Origin: PCC-6802 sp031388585
GTDB lineage: Bacteria; Cyanobacteriota; Cyanobacteriia; Pseudanabaenales; Pseudanabaenaceae
Reading direction: 5' to 3'
Assembly: GCA_031388585.1 (NCBI GenBank)
Contig: JANMRU010000141.1
Location: 7,545 to 71,544 of the forward strand
Length of the DNA: 64,000 nucleotides
Shown here: positions 17,316-24,467 of the stretch, one piece after another
How the letters are laid out: the number at the start of each line of letters is the position of its first letter
Numbering within the stretch: position 1 is the stretch's first letter
Position numbers and translations under genes: made by a program
Notes under the pieces: generated by a model
Database searches by the model: none
Seen by the model: only the letters and a program-made list of their open reading frames with translations
What the model was told of the DNA's origin: nothing

Positions 17316-18530
17316 ATGAAAATAGCGATAATTGGCGGTGGAGCAAGTGGGATGGTCGCAGCCTACTTACTCGATAAACAGGGGCACCATGTCACGGTTT
17401 TTGAAAAGCAACCGATTCTGGGCGGACATATTCGCACGTTAAATCAAAATGTTAAACCCAATCGCTCTGATTGCGACCTATGTTTAGAAAGCGGCGTGCT
17501 TGAATTTCCCATTGTATTTCACAACTTCCTGGCCTTGATGAAGGAACTGGAAGTGGAATTAGAACCCGTTAATATTGGATCGGCATTGTTCCTGCAAGAT
17601 GGTCGCCACTTTCTGTCGGCGGTGATGATTCAAAAGAACTTCACGGGCATTCAGCGTGCGATCGAATATTTGCGACTTGATGGCATCTACGCCCGTTCCG
17701 CAGGACTATGGATCACAACGCATTTTGCGCGATCGCTCGATCTACGAGATCGCCCCATGTCTCAATTCGTTCATCGTCAGTTCATCAGGAATTGCTGGCT
17801 GAAATTGCTAACCATGTACAGCTACTCGATACCATTTGAACTGATCGACAATTTTCCAGCGGCATTGGTAATTCCCACACTCCGTGAGTACATCTTTGTC
17901 AACTGGGTGAGAATTAAAGGCGGAGTTTATTCCTACATTGCCAAAATCTTGGAACGATTCAAGGGCGATCTCCTTCTCAATGTCGATGTTGTGGAGATTT
18001 TCAGGTCAACTGATGCCGTTAAAGTTGGACTCTCAGATGGTGTGACACGTGAGTTTGATAAGATTGTGTTCGCGACACCACCCGATCGAGTAATGGAGTT
18101 ATTAGCCGATCCGACTGACACCGAAATCAAGCGGTTTTCGGCATGGAAGAGTAACTACGCAAAAACTGTTATCCATACCGATACTTCGATGTACGTTAAA
18201 TACGGCATTAAGCAATTTTCGGAATTTGATTTTTTCCAAACTGAGAGTAGTTGGGGCTATAATGCCTATCTCAACCAGCTTTGTGGTATCTCATCGTCTG
18301 AGCAATATAGTCTAGCGTTTAATCTCGATGAGTTACTTGCAAAAGATAAAATCGTGCACGTACAGGAACATCACACTCCTCTGTACACGGTTGAGGCTTT
18401 CAGGTATAGAGACGAAGTGATCGAGACTAATGGTGAGAATCGTACATATCATGCGGGAGCATACCTTGGTGATGGTTTGCATGAAGGAGCGGTCGCCTCC
18501 GCCATGCGGGTTGCTCAGTTGATTGGGTAG
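17316..18530 (+). CDS. FAD/NAD(P)-binding oxidoreductase, amine-oxidase-like
   Basis: 404 residues from ATG 17316; an upstream TTG at 17304 would add four residues. The N-terminal Rossmann motif IIGGGASGMVAAYLLDKQG and the partner VFEKQPILGGHIRTL are clear, and FDKIVFATPPDRVMELL is the conserved substrate-domain loop of the FAD-linked amine-oxidase/desaturase superfamily. The C-terminus has YHAGAYLGDGLHEGAVASAM, the usual FAD-closing motif. Such proteins act on cyclopropane fatty acids, carotenoids, amines and other compounds, and the substrate cannot be told here. It forms a likely operon with the FAD enzyme upstream and is convergent with the guanidine operon. Confidence 0.82.
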   Translation: MKIAIIGGGASGMVAAYLLDKQGHHVTVFEKQPILGGHIRTLNQNVKPNRSDCDLCLESGVLEFPIVFHNFLALMKELEVELEPVNIGSALFLQDGRHFLSAVMIQKNFTGIQRAIEYLRLDGIYARSAGLWITTHFARSLDLRDRPMSQFVHRQFIRNCWLKLLTMYSYSIPFELIDNFPAALVIPTLREYIFVNWVRIKGGVYSYIAKILERFKGDLLLNVDVVEIFRSTDAVKVGLSDGVTREFDKIVFATPPDRVMELLADPTDTEIKRFSAWKSNYAKTVIHTDTSMYVKYGIKQFSEFDFFQTESSWGYNAYLNQLCGISSSEQYSLAFNLDELLAKDKIVHVQEHHTPLYTVEAFRYRDEVIETNGENRTYHAGAYLGDGLHEGAVASAMRVAQLIG

Positions 18531-18639
18531 CATGTATTTTGTCACCCGTTCGGATTCTATCCTGCCAACCCATAATCCCAATCCAAAGAAACAACTATTC
18601 GCGTTCCTATCTCCAAATATGCGATCGCAATCGTAAAAA

Positions 18640-19413
18640 TCATGCAGCAGCCAACGCTTCTTGTCCGTGTTGGCGCATCAGATCCATGAGTTCGTCGCGG
18701 TAATCGTGGAAGACAGAGTGGCGTTTAACCAGGTGAGTGCGATTGGGTAGCTTAACGGTAATCACCTTACGCACAGTGCCAGGGCGAGAACCGAGAGCAT
18801 AGATGCGATTGGAGAGAAAAATTGCTTCTTCCACGTCGTGGGTGATCGAGAAGACTGTAATCCCCGTACGTTGCCAGAGATCGAGCATAAATTCGTGCAT
18901 CGCTTCTTTTGTGTGAATATCTAAAGCACCGAAAGGTTCATCCATCAGCAGAATTTTTGGCTCGGAAGCTAGGGCGCGGGCGATCGCCACCCGTTGCTTC
19001 ATACCACCGGAAAGTTCCTTCGGTAATGATTTAGAAAACTGAGATAATCCCACCACATTGAGATAATAGCTAGCTTGTTCGCGGCGTTCCTTTTTAGGGA
19101 CACCTTGTAGTTTTAGCCCAAACTCGGTGTTTTGCAGCACTGTCATCCAGGGATAAAGGGTGTAGTTCTGAAACACCATGCCGCGATCGGGTCCTGGTGA
19201 AGTGACACGCTTACCCTCAATTCTGATTTCACCACTAGTTGGCAAGTCAAGCCCAGCAATCTGACGCAGCAAAGTAGACTTACCTGAACCCGATGCCCCC
19301 ACAACGCAAATAAACTCACCTTGCTCGATCGACATATTAATGTCTCTAAGCACAACCAGGGTTCCTTGCTGAGTCTCAAAGTTCTTGTTTAAGCGATTGA
19401 TTTGTAAAAACAT
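18640..19413 (-). CDS. ABC transporter ATPase of the guanidine operon (NrtD/SsuB/TauB type)
   Basis: 257 residues from ATG 19413 (MFLQINRLNK); the extension to 19467 has no ribosome site. Walker A GASGSGKST (39-47), Q-loop FQNYTLYPW, signature LSGGMKQR (134-141) and Walker B ILLMDEPFGALD are all intact. It belongs to the family that powers nitrate, sulfonate, taurine and bicarbonate uptake. As the last gene of the riboswitch-controlled operon it most likely energises uptake of guanidine or a guanidine-like cation with the permease and binding protein upstream; that specificity is inference from context. Confidence 0.9.
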   Translation of the reverse strand: MFLQINRLNKNFETQQGTLVVLRDINMSIEQGEFICVVGASGSGKSTLLRQIAGLDLPTSGEIRIEGKRVTSPGPDRGMVFQNYTLYPWMTVLQNTEFGLKLQGVPKKERREQASYYLNVVGLSQFSKSLPKELSGGMKQRVAIARALASEPKILLMDEPFGALDIHTKEAMHEFMLDLWQRTGITVFSITHDVEEAIFLSNRIYALGSRPGTVRKVITVKLPNRTHLVKRHSVFHDYRDELMDLMRQHGQEALAAA

Positions 19414-19511
19414 GATTTTAATACTGGTTATAAATCTTATATATTCTGGATCGATTTCAGGTGACATGCTGTAAATTTGGTCACACTTCTATAGCACTCC
19501 CACGCAAGCAA

Positions 19512-20363
19512 TTAGCGTTTTTGACTAGCCCATCGACAGGATACTTGCAATAAATATTGAAATAGCAAATCGAAGGTTAGACCAATGACTCCAATTACGA
19601 TTAGACCAACAAAAATTTCATCGGTTTTGAGAAATCGACCAGCGACGCTGATCCTTCTCCCTAAACCTTCAGTTGCTGCAATCAGCTCTGAAACGATTAC
19701 CAATTGCCAGGCAGCCGCCAGGTTGATACGGCAGGCATCAATAATGCCAGGTAGGGAATGTGGGAAAATCACCTGCAGTAAAGTTTCCCAGCGATTTCCA
19801 CCGAGCATATAAGTAGCTTCCAGCAAATCTTTAGACACAAACTTAATCGTGTCCATCACCATCAATGAATTGAAGAAAAAGACCCCAATAAAGATAAGAG
19901 CGATTTTGGGTTCCTCCCCAATCCCCAGATATAGAATTAACAGCGGAATAAAGGCAGGGGCGGGCATATATCGCACCAGACCAAAAAGTGGTTCTAGCAA
20001 GGCACGAATACTTGCAAAGCTACCCATCATCACACCAGTTGGAATGGCAAACATTGCTGCCAGTGAGAATCCAACCCCAACCCGCCACAGACTCGCCACC
20101 GTATCTTTAAGCAGTTCACCAGTGTTCCACAATCGACCGAAGGCATCGCTAACCTGACCAGGCGAAGGTAAAAACTTGGGGTCTATCTGAACGAATGTCG
20201 TTACCAACCACCATAGTCCCAATGGTAAAGCGATTGAAGTAATTGCTAATGCCGCACTCAGGGGTTGAGGAATATCTTCTGCTAGTCGCCAGAAAACGCT
20301 TGTACGAAAGGTCTTAGGTTTAATCAATGACTGAATTGATTTCTGGTCATTAGGCTCTTGCAT
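19512..20363 (-). CDS. ABC transporter permease of the guanidine operon
   Basis: About 283 residues; ATG 20363 is chosen, although an upstream TTG at 20393, only 5 bp after the previous stop, is also in frame. Six likely membrane helices, and the cytoplasmic EAA loop reads EATYMLGGNRWETLLQVIFPH, the docking site for the ATPase. It belongs to the SsuC/TauC/NrtB type of permease in the inner membrane. It lies between the binding-protein gene (spacing 35 bp from the ATG start) and the ATPase gene (about 98 bp) in the same operon as the guanidine hydrolase. Confidence 0.9.
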   Translation of the reverse strand: MQEPNDQKSIQSLIKPKTFRTSVFWRLAEDIPQPLSAALAITSIALPLGLWWLVTTFVQIDPKFLPSPGQVSDAFGRLWNTGELLKDTVASLWRVGVGFSLAAMFAIPTGVMMGSFASIRALLEPLFGLVRYMPAPAFIPLLILYLGIGEEPKIALIFIGVFFFNSLMVMDTIKFVSKDLLEATYMLGGNRWETLLQVIFPHSLPGIIDACRINLAAAWQLVIVSELIAATEGLGRRISVAGRFLKTDEIFVGLIVIGVIGLTFDLLFQYLLQVSCRWASQKR

Positions 20364-20398
20364 TTTTCGCCGGGATAATAGCTTAACCGCCAATTTAA

Positions 20399-21439
20399 CT
20401 AGGTTTTCTGAGCTTTTTCTGCGTATGCTTTGACAAAGCGATCGTCAAATAGCTTACTGAGATTCGGTTTTGTTTTTGCTAAGCCAACCTCGTTGAGGAA
20501 TTTACTCATCTGTTCGGCAGCAAATGGTAATGAACCCATATCAGAACCTGGTAGAAAGGCTTTCAAGTTTTCGGCGATCGTGAAAATTTGAGTGCCGTTG
20601 GCATAGTCCTTGTATTCTTCAACGCTAACACCAGCGCGCTTCGCCATAATCTCATAGGCTGTCTTCTGATTGGCGTTAATGTAGTCTAAGGTGGCAAACC
20701 ATGAATTGACTGCTAATTGCACCAGATCTGGATGTTCATTGACAAACTTGCGCGTAAATACCAGGTGGTCAGAAATTGCACCTGGGAAGTCCTTAGAACT
20801 GAAGATTTCTTTACTCCCTGACAGCTTCAATGCTTGAGTAGTGAAGGGCGCAAATACGGCAACCGCATCAACTTGTCCTGCCACAAAAGCTGCCGCAGCT
20901 TTGCCAGTTTCTAGGGGTACAAACTGAATATCTTTCGCTGATAAGCCAGCTTTTTTTAGACCTTGCAATAAAAGGAAGTGATCGACAGTACCTTCTTCAG
21001 CAGCAACCTTCTTCCCTTTTAAATCGGTGATGGAATTGATGCCACTTCTAGCAATCACTTTGTCATTGCCAGTTGAATTATCATTCACTAGAACGATAAC
21101 TTGATCCGCACCACCGGATACAGAACTCACAGTATCTCCCAAGGTTTGGCTATTTGCATCAATTTGCCCAGCGTTGAGTGTACTGATCGATTCTAAGTAA
21201 CCATCAAACCATTTCAAATCTACTTGGGTTTTGGTGGCTGTAAATATCCCTTGCTCTTGAGCTACTTGCCAAGGGAACCAGCCTGGCCATGCACTAAATC
21301 CTAAACGAATAGTAGTTTGGGTTGCTGAAGTTGGTGAGCTGTTTGTGGAAATCTGGTTTGCGGGATTTGTACAGCCTACCGCAAGGGTTAAACTAATGCA
21401 GAAGAGTAAGAAACAAGAAAGAAGTGATTTGATTTTCAT
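20399..21439 (-). CDS. ABC substrate-binding lipoprotein of the guanidine operon
   Basis: 346 residues. A lipoprotein signal ends in AVGC with the modified Cys at residue 23, so it is tethered to the membrane facing the periplasm. The rest is a periplasmic-binding fold of the NMT1/SsuA type (TIRLGFSAWPGWFPWQVAQE, LNAGQIDANSQTLGD, DLKGKKVAAEEGTVDHFLL, AFVAGQVDAVAVFAPF). Relatives bind nitrate, taurine, aliphatic sulfonates, or urea and guanidine derivatives. It starts 9 bp after the HypB-like gene, which places it firmly in the operon; guanidine is the predicted ligand, by inference. Two aromatic residues in FSAWPGWFPW are good candidates for a cation-binding cage. Confidence 0.88.
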   Translation of the reverse strand: MKIKSLLSCFLLFCISLTLAVGCTNPANQISTNSSPTSATQTTIRLGFSAWPGWFPWQVAQEQGIFTATKTQVDLKWFDGYLESISTLNAGQIDANSQTLGDTVSSVSGGADQVIVLVNDNSTGNDKVIARSGINSITDLKGKKVAAEEGTVDHFLLLQGLKKAGLSAKDIQFVPLETGKAAAAFVAGQVDAVAVFAPFTTQALKLSGSKEIFSSKDFPGAISDHLVFTRKFVNEHPDLVQLAVNSWFATLDYINANQKTAYEIMAKRAGVSVEEYKDYANGTQIFTIAENLKAFLPGSDMGSLPFAAEQMSKFLNEVGLAKTKPNLSKLFDDRFVKAYAEKAQKT

Positions 21440-21448
21440 AATACATCC

Positions 21449-22147
21449 TTACAAGTGACTAACCGCTAAGTTTTGCTTTGCGGCAATTTGCGATCGCAAC
21501 CACCCAAACCAGGCTTCTAAGCCCTCACTGGTTTTAGCCGAAATGGGAAAGATCGCGCAATGGGGATTCATTTGGCGGACATTGGCAATAATCTGACTGA
21601 TATCAATATCTAGATGCGGGGCAAGATCCATCTTCGTAATCAACAGACAATCTGCGGCTTGGAACATCACAGGATATTTCAGCGGTTTATCTTCTCCTTC
21701 AGTGATGCTCAAAAGTGCGACCTTAGCATGTTCGCCCACTTCAAACTCGGCGGGACAAACCAGATTGCCAACATTCTCAACTAAAACGAGATCGAATTCA
21801 GTTGGAGTGTATTCGTGCTCTAATCGATGAATCCCACCCGCAACCATTTTGGCGTCGAGATGACAGGAGCGTCCTGTATTAATTGCTATGACTGGGACAT
21901 CGTAGCAACGTAGGCGCTCAGCATCCAGCTCTGTGGTCATGTCACCTTCTATTACGGCAATTCTAAACTCTCGATTCAGTGCTGCTAGGGTGCGCTCTAA
22001 CAGCACGGTCTTGCCCGCACCGGGGCTACTCATAATATTTAGGCAGGTGATACCCCATTTGTCAAAGTGGGCGCGATTATGGTCTGCTCCTTGCTGATTG
22101 GCGTGAAGCAAGTTAATGCCGAGGGCAGCGTCAAAGGTTTGATGCAT
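21449..22147 (-). CDS. HypB-like GTPase, nickel chaperone for guanidine hydrolase (GhaB-type)
   Basis: 232 residues. The P-loop SPGAGKT (41-47), a conserved EGDMTTELDAERL segment and MVENVGNLVCPAEFEVGEH-type motif (with the metal-linked Cys) identify a HypB/UreG SIMIBI GTPase. The N-terminal His-rich nickel store seen in some HypB proteins is short or absent. Its position between the HypA-like and ABC genes in the guanidine operon makes it the likely GTP-driven nickel inserter for the guanidine hydrolase rather than for a hydrogenase: no hydrogenase gene is nearby. This agrees with published work on the Synechocystis system, where two Hyp-like proteins activate the enzyme. Confidence 0.88.
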   Translation of the reverse strand: MHQTFDAALGINLLHANQQGADHNRAHFDKWGITCLNIMSSPGAGKTVLLERTLAALNREFRIAVIEGDMTTELDAERLRCYDVPVIAINTGRSCHLDAKMVAGGIHRLEHEYTPTEFDLVLVENVGNLVCPAEFEVGEHAKVALLSITEGEDKPLKYPVMFQAADCLLITKMDLAPHLDIDISQIIANVRQMNPHCAIFPISAKTSEGLEAWFGWLRSQIAAKQNLAVSHL

Positions 22148-22158
22148 AGGATCTCCAG

Positions 22159-22548
22159 TTAGCGGGAAAGGGTGGTGGCGATGGTTTGCTCAGAACGGGT
22201 GCAGGTATATTCGATGCGATCGATTTTCAGCTCTCGTCCTGAGCGGATATCTTCCATAGGAGAGCGACAATCGGGACAGGCATATTGAATACCAATTTCT
22301 GGTTGATACTCCTGTTGGCAGCCGTGGCAAAAGGCAATGAGGGGAGACTCACAAATCACGAGAGCTGCCTTTTCTAGAAAGGTATTTAGAGTCTGAACTT
22401 CAAATGTGAACTGCAAACTCATGGGTTCCACACATGTGAACTTCCCGACTGTGAGATGAACGTGAGAGATCTCAACAGGTTCTGGCTGACTCTCCCACCA
22501 GTCTTTTACAGTCAAGATCAAAGCTTTCGTCATATCTATTTCGTGCAT
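22159..22548 (-). CDS. HypA-like nickel-binding protein for guanidine hydrolase (GhaA-type)
   Basis: 129 residues from ATG 22548, starting 10 bp after the hydrolase stop; a longer frame to 22665 overlaps the hydrolase gene. It has the HypA marks: an N-terminal MHE, where His2 binds nickel, and a zinc site of two CxxC pairs at Cys74/77 and Cys91/94 (CHGC ... CPDC). Family role: it hands nickel to the HypB-type GTPase. In this operon the target is most likely the guanidine hydrolase. It is followed after 11 bp by the HypB-like gene. Confidence 0.9.
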   Translation of the reverse strand: MHEIDMTKALILTVKDWWESQPEPVEISHVHLTVGKFTCVEPMSLQFTFEVQTLNTFLEKAALVICESPLIAFCHGCQQEYQPEIGIQYACPDCRSPMEDIRSGRELKIDRIEYTCTRSEQTIATTLSR

Positions 22549-22558
22549 GGTGTTATCC

Positions 22559-23755
22559 TCATGCCCACGGTATATCGACAGACATATTGGCTTCAGGATG
22601 GATGTAAGTGGCTTTTTGTTTGCGTGGTAATTGGCCAGAGAGCACCAAATGCGCCATCGCGTCACAAATTACTCGCGTTGCTAATAGTGAAGTCATATCG
22701 CTGACATCGTAGGGAGGAGACACTTCAACTATCTCTAGTCCACAAACGGGGGCGCGTTGCACAATTTTGCCAAGCAGTGCGAGAGCTTCACGAGGTAGTA
22801 AACCTCCTGGTTCTGGCCAGCCTGTACCTGGGACAAATCCAGCATCGATACAATCAATATCAAAACTAATATAGACGCAATCAGTGCCATCTAAAGCGCG
22901 TTCTAGGGCAAACTCCACCGAGGCATCAATGCCCATTTCCATGATGTCGGTAACGGTGAGAATGTTTGTGGCACGCTCTCGGCAAACCTTAACTCCTTGA
23001 CGGGGAACCTGCCAACCGCCAATCCCTAACTGCACTAGATTTTTGGCTGGCGCATTCTTCATGTTGGTAGCATGGAACCAAGGACAGGTGTGCATCCTTT
23101 CATCTAGATCGGTCTCTTGGGTATCGACGTGGCGATCGAAGTGGATAATTCCGACCTTTTTGTCTCCTAGATGGCGACATACTCCTCGAACCGTGGGAAA
23201 TCCGATAGAGTGATCGCCGCCAAGAATGATCGGGAACGCACCAGAACTGAAAACGTGAGCAACTCCTTTGGATATTTGATCGAAGGATTTCTCGTTGTTG
23301 GCAGGAATGGTAAATATATCGCCAACATCGCAGAGGGTAATTTGTTCGCGCAAGTCAACGCCTAACTCAAAGTTGTAGGGTGTATAGAGGGCGGAAATGC
23401 GACGGATGCCTTGAGGGCCAAAACGAGTGCCTGGGCGGTAGGTGGTGCCAGAGTCGTGAGGTACGCCAACGATCGCCACATCGTATTCCCCTACTTTACG
23501 CACATCTTCTAGATAAGGGGCTTTCATAAACGTGTTGATCCCGGCGTAGTGGGGGAGTTCGCCGCGAGAAAAGGTGGGAATAGAGCGATCGCGAATACTC
23601 TCTGCTGCTTCCAATCCATATTCTAGACCTTTGGAAACTTCTTGTTGCCAGCCTGATAGAGGCAGTTGTGCTTCACGCTCTAAAGCACGGTTTGCTTCAG
23701 TAGAGTATCCACTTATGTTAGAGTCCGGACTTTGAAAAAGGGAATCTTCAGTCAT
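22559..23755 (-). CDS. gdmH: Nickel-dependent guanidine hydrolase (ureohydrolase/arginase family)
   Basis: 398 residues, longer than agmatinase because of an N-terminal extension of about 70 residues. It has the ureohydrolase metal ligands: GGDHS (179-183), HFDRHVDTQ (205-213) and SFDIDCID (297-304). The HFDRH in place of the usual HFDAH, the GFVPGTGWPEPGG loop and the N-terminal extension match Synechocystis Sll1077, which is published as a Ni(II) guanidine hydrolase making urea and ammonium. Context agrees: a guanidine-I riboswitch directly upstream, then HypA-like and HypB-like nickel chaperones and an ABC importer downstream. It was once annotated as agmatinase (speB). A ribosome site CGGAGA precedes ATG 23755. 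Confidence 0.93.
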   Translation of the reverse strand: MTEDSLFQSPDSNISGYSTEANRALEREAQLPLSGWQQEVSKGLEYGLEAAESIRDRSIPTFSRGELPHYAGINTFMKAPYLEDVRKVGEYDVAIVGVPHDSGTTYRPGTRFGPQGIRRISALYTPYNFELGVDLREQITLCDVGDIFTIPANNEKSFDQISKGVAHVFSSGAFPIILGGDHSIGFPTVRGVCRHLGDKKVGIIHFDRHVDTQETDLDERMHTCPWFHATNMKNAPAKNLVQLGIGGWQVPRQGVKVCRERATNILTVTDIMEMGIDASVEFALERALDGTDCVYISFDIDCIDAGFVPGTGWPEPGGLLPREALALLGKIVQRAPVCGLEIVEVSPPYDVSDMTSLLATRVICDAMAHLVLSGQLPRKQKATYIHPEANMSVDIPWA

Positions 23756-23797
23756 GCTTTAGGTCTCCGTGAATAGATATGGATCTAAATAAAATGC

Positions 23798-23853
23798 AAA
23801 AAACCGGGCGAGTAGCAAAGATAGATAAAACTATCGTTGCCAACTTCTCCCGG
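23798..23853 (-). terminator. Riboswitch-controlled terminator (expression platform)
   Basis: On the minus strand CCGGG (23853-23849), GCAA and GATAG pair with CTATC, TTGC and CCCGG (23808-23804), followed by a run of six U at 23803-23798. The 5' arm uses bases of the conserved GCCCGGGAGA at the 3' end of the aptamer, so aptamer folding and terminator folding exclude each other. Guanidine binding should therefore switch the operon on. Confidence 0.8.
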
Positions 23854-23987
23854 GCTTTTATCCCGCCGTGTTACCATTCTGAATCACTTCAACTTTTGAA
23901 AGAAAAAATGCCAGGTGGTTTACTTCTCTCGGACCAGCCGCTCAATCCAGGAGCATTGCCCATGTCTCAAACCGGAACCCTAGAAGC
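23839..23987 (-). promoter_or_regulatory. Guanidine-I (ykkC) riboswitch aptamer
   Basis: Read on the minus strand the leader contains the hallmark segments of the ykkC-I guanidine aptamer in order: CTAGGGTTCCGG, ACTGGTCCGAGAGAAG-like CTGGTCCGAGAGAAG, ACCTGGC, ACACGGCGGGATAAAAG and GCCCGGGAGA. It lies about 84 bp upstream of the guanidine hydrolase start and overlaps a terminator. Known function: the aptamer binds free guanidinium and prevents termination. An open frame on the opposite strand at 23779-23994 is an artefact of this structure. Confidence 0.95.
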
Positions 23988-24271
23988 TATTTAAATTTTT
24001 TGAGTGTGAAAAGGTTTAATTAAGATAGGGTCGCCTAAAAACAATAAATCATGATTAGACGCGCTTAGATCGGAAACTTTAGCGACTTATGCCATTTTAA
24101 GGATTGTCTATCTAAATTCACCTACTAGCTATACGGATTATTAGTAGCAATATCAGCAGCGCATAATTGTATCAAAGAATACAGAATCAGTCTCCTTATC
24201 AAAAGGCTCTGCTGTCCAAATCGCATGGCTATCAAGCTTTGCGGCAATATACCGCCATCTGCAACCTCAAT

Positions 24272-24336
24272 TATAGCAATCCATGAAAATTGCAAGTTGG
24301 GGGTGAGGAGGCTGCGCCCTCACGAAGGTGTTCCAC
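24272..24336. repeat. Partial copy of hairpin repeat family B
   Basis: Begins TATAGCAATCCATGAAAATT and runs through GCAAGTTGGGG into a GAGG ... CGCCCTC hairpin, matching one end of the elements at 14558-14658 and 38641-38742, but it lacks the other end. Confidence 0.55.
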
Positions 24337-24393
24337 ATATTTAACTTGGCATTAGTAGTGGTGTAGATGGTGTTAGTTAGTGTGGAACCCAAA

Positions 24394-24430
24394 AAGCCGC
24401 TTGCTTGGCACTGAGTGCGGTAAACGGCTT
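24394..24430 (-). terminator. Probable ftsH terminator
   Basis: On the minus strand AAGCCG and CGGCTT form a stem, with inner CCGCACTCAGTGCC able to pair partly, followed by a short U-run. It lies about 40 bp after the ftsH stop codon. The loop is long, so this is a moderate call. Confidence 0.5.
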
Positions 24431-24467
24431 GATTGGAGTGAGCTAATTAAGCAATGAGCAAAGAACC

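Larger units (their letters stand above)
23988..24467. other. Intergenic region upstream of the guanidine operon and downstream of ftsH
   Basis: About 480 bp. It should hold the promoter for the guanidine operon, just before 23987 on the minus strand, but no clear consensus boxes stand out. It also contains a half copy of repeat family B and a probable ftsH terminator, listed separately. No gene is seen. Confidence 0.45.

Noticed and set aside
23779..23994. A plus-strand open frame of 71 codons.
   Set aside because: It is entirely the complement of the guanidine-I riboswitch and its terminator, has no ribosome site and no family.
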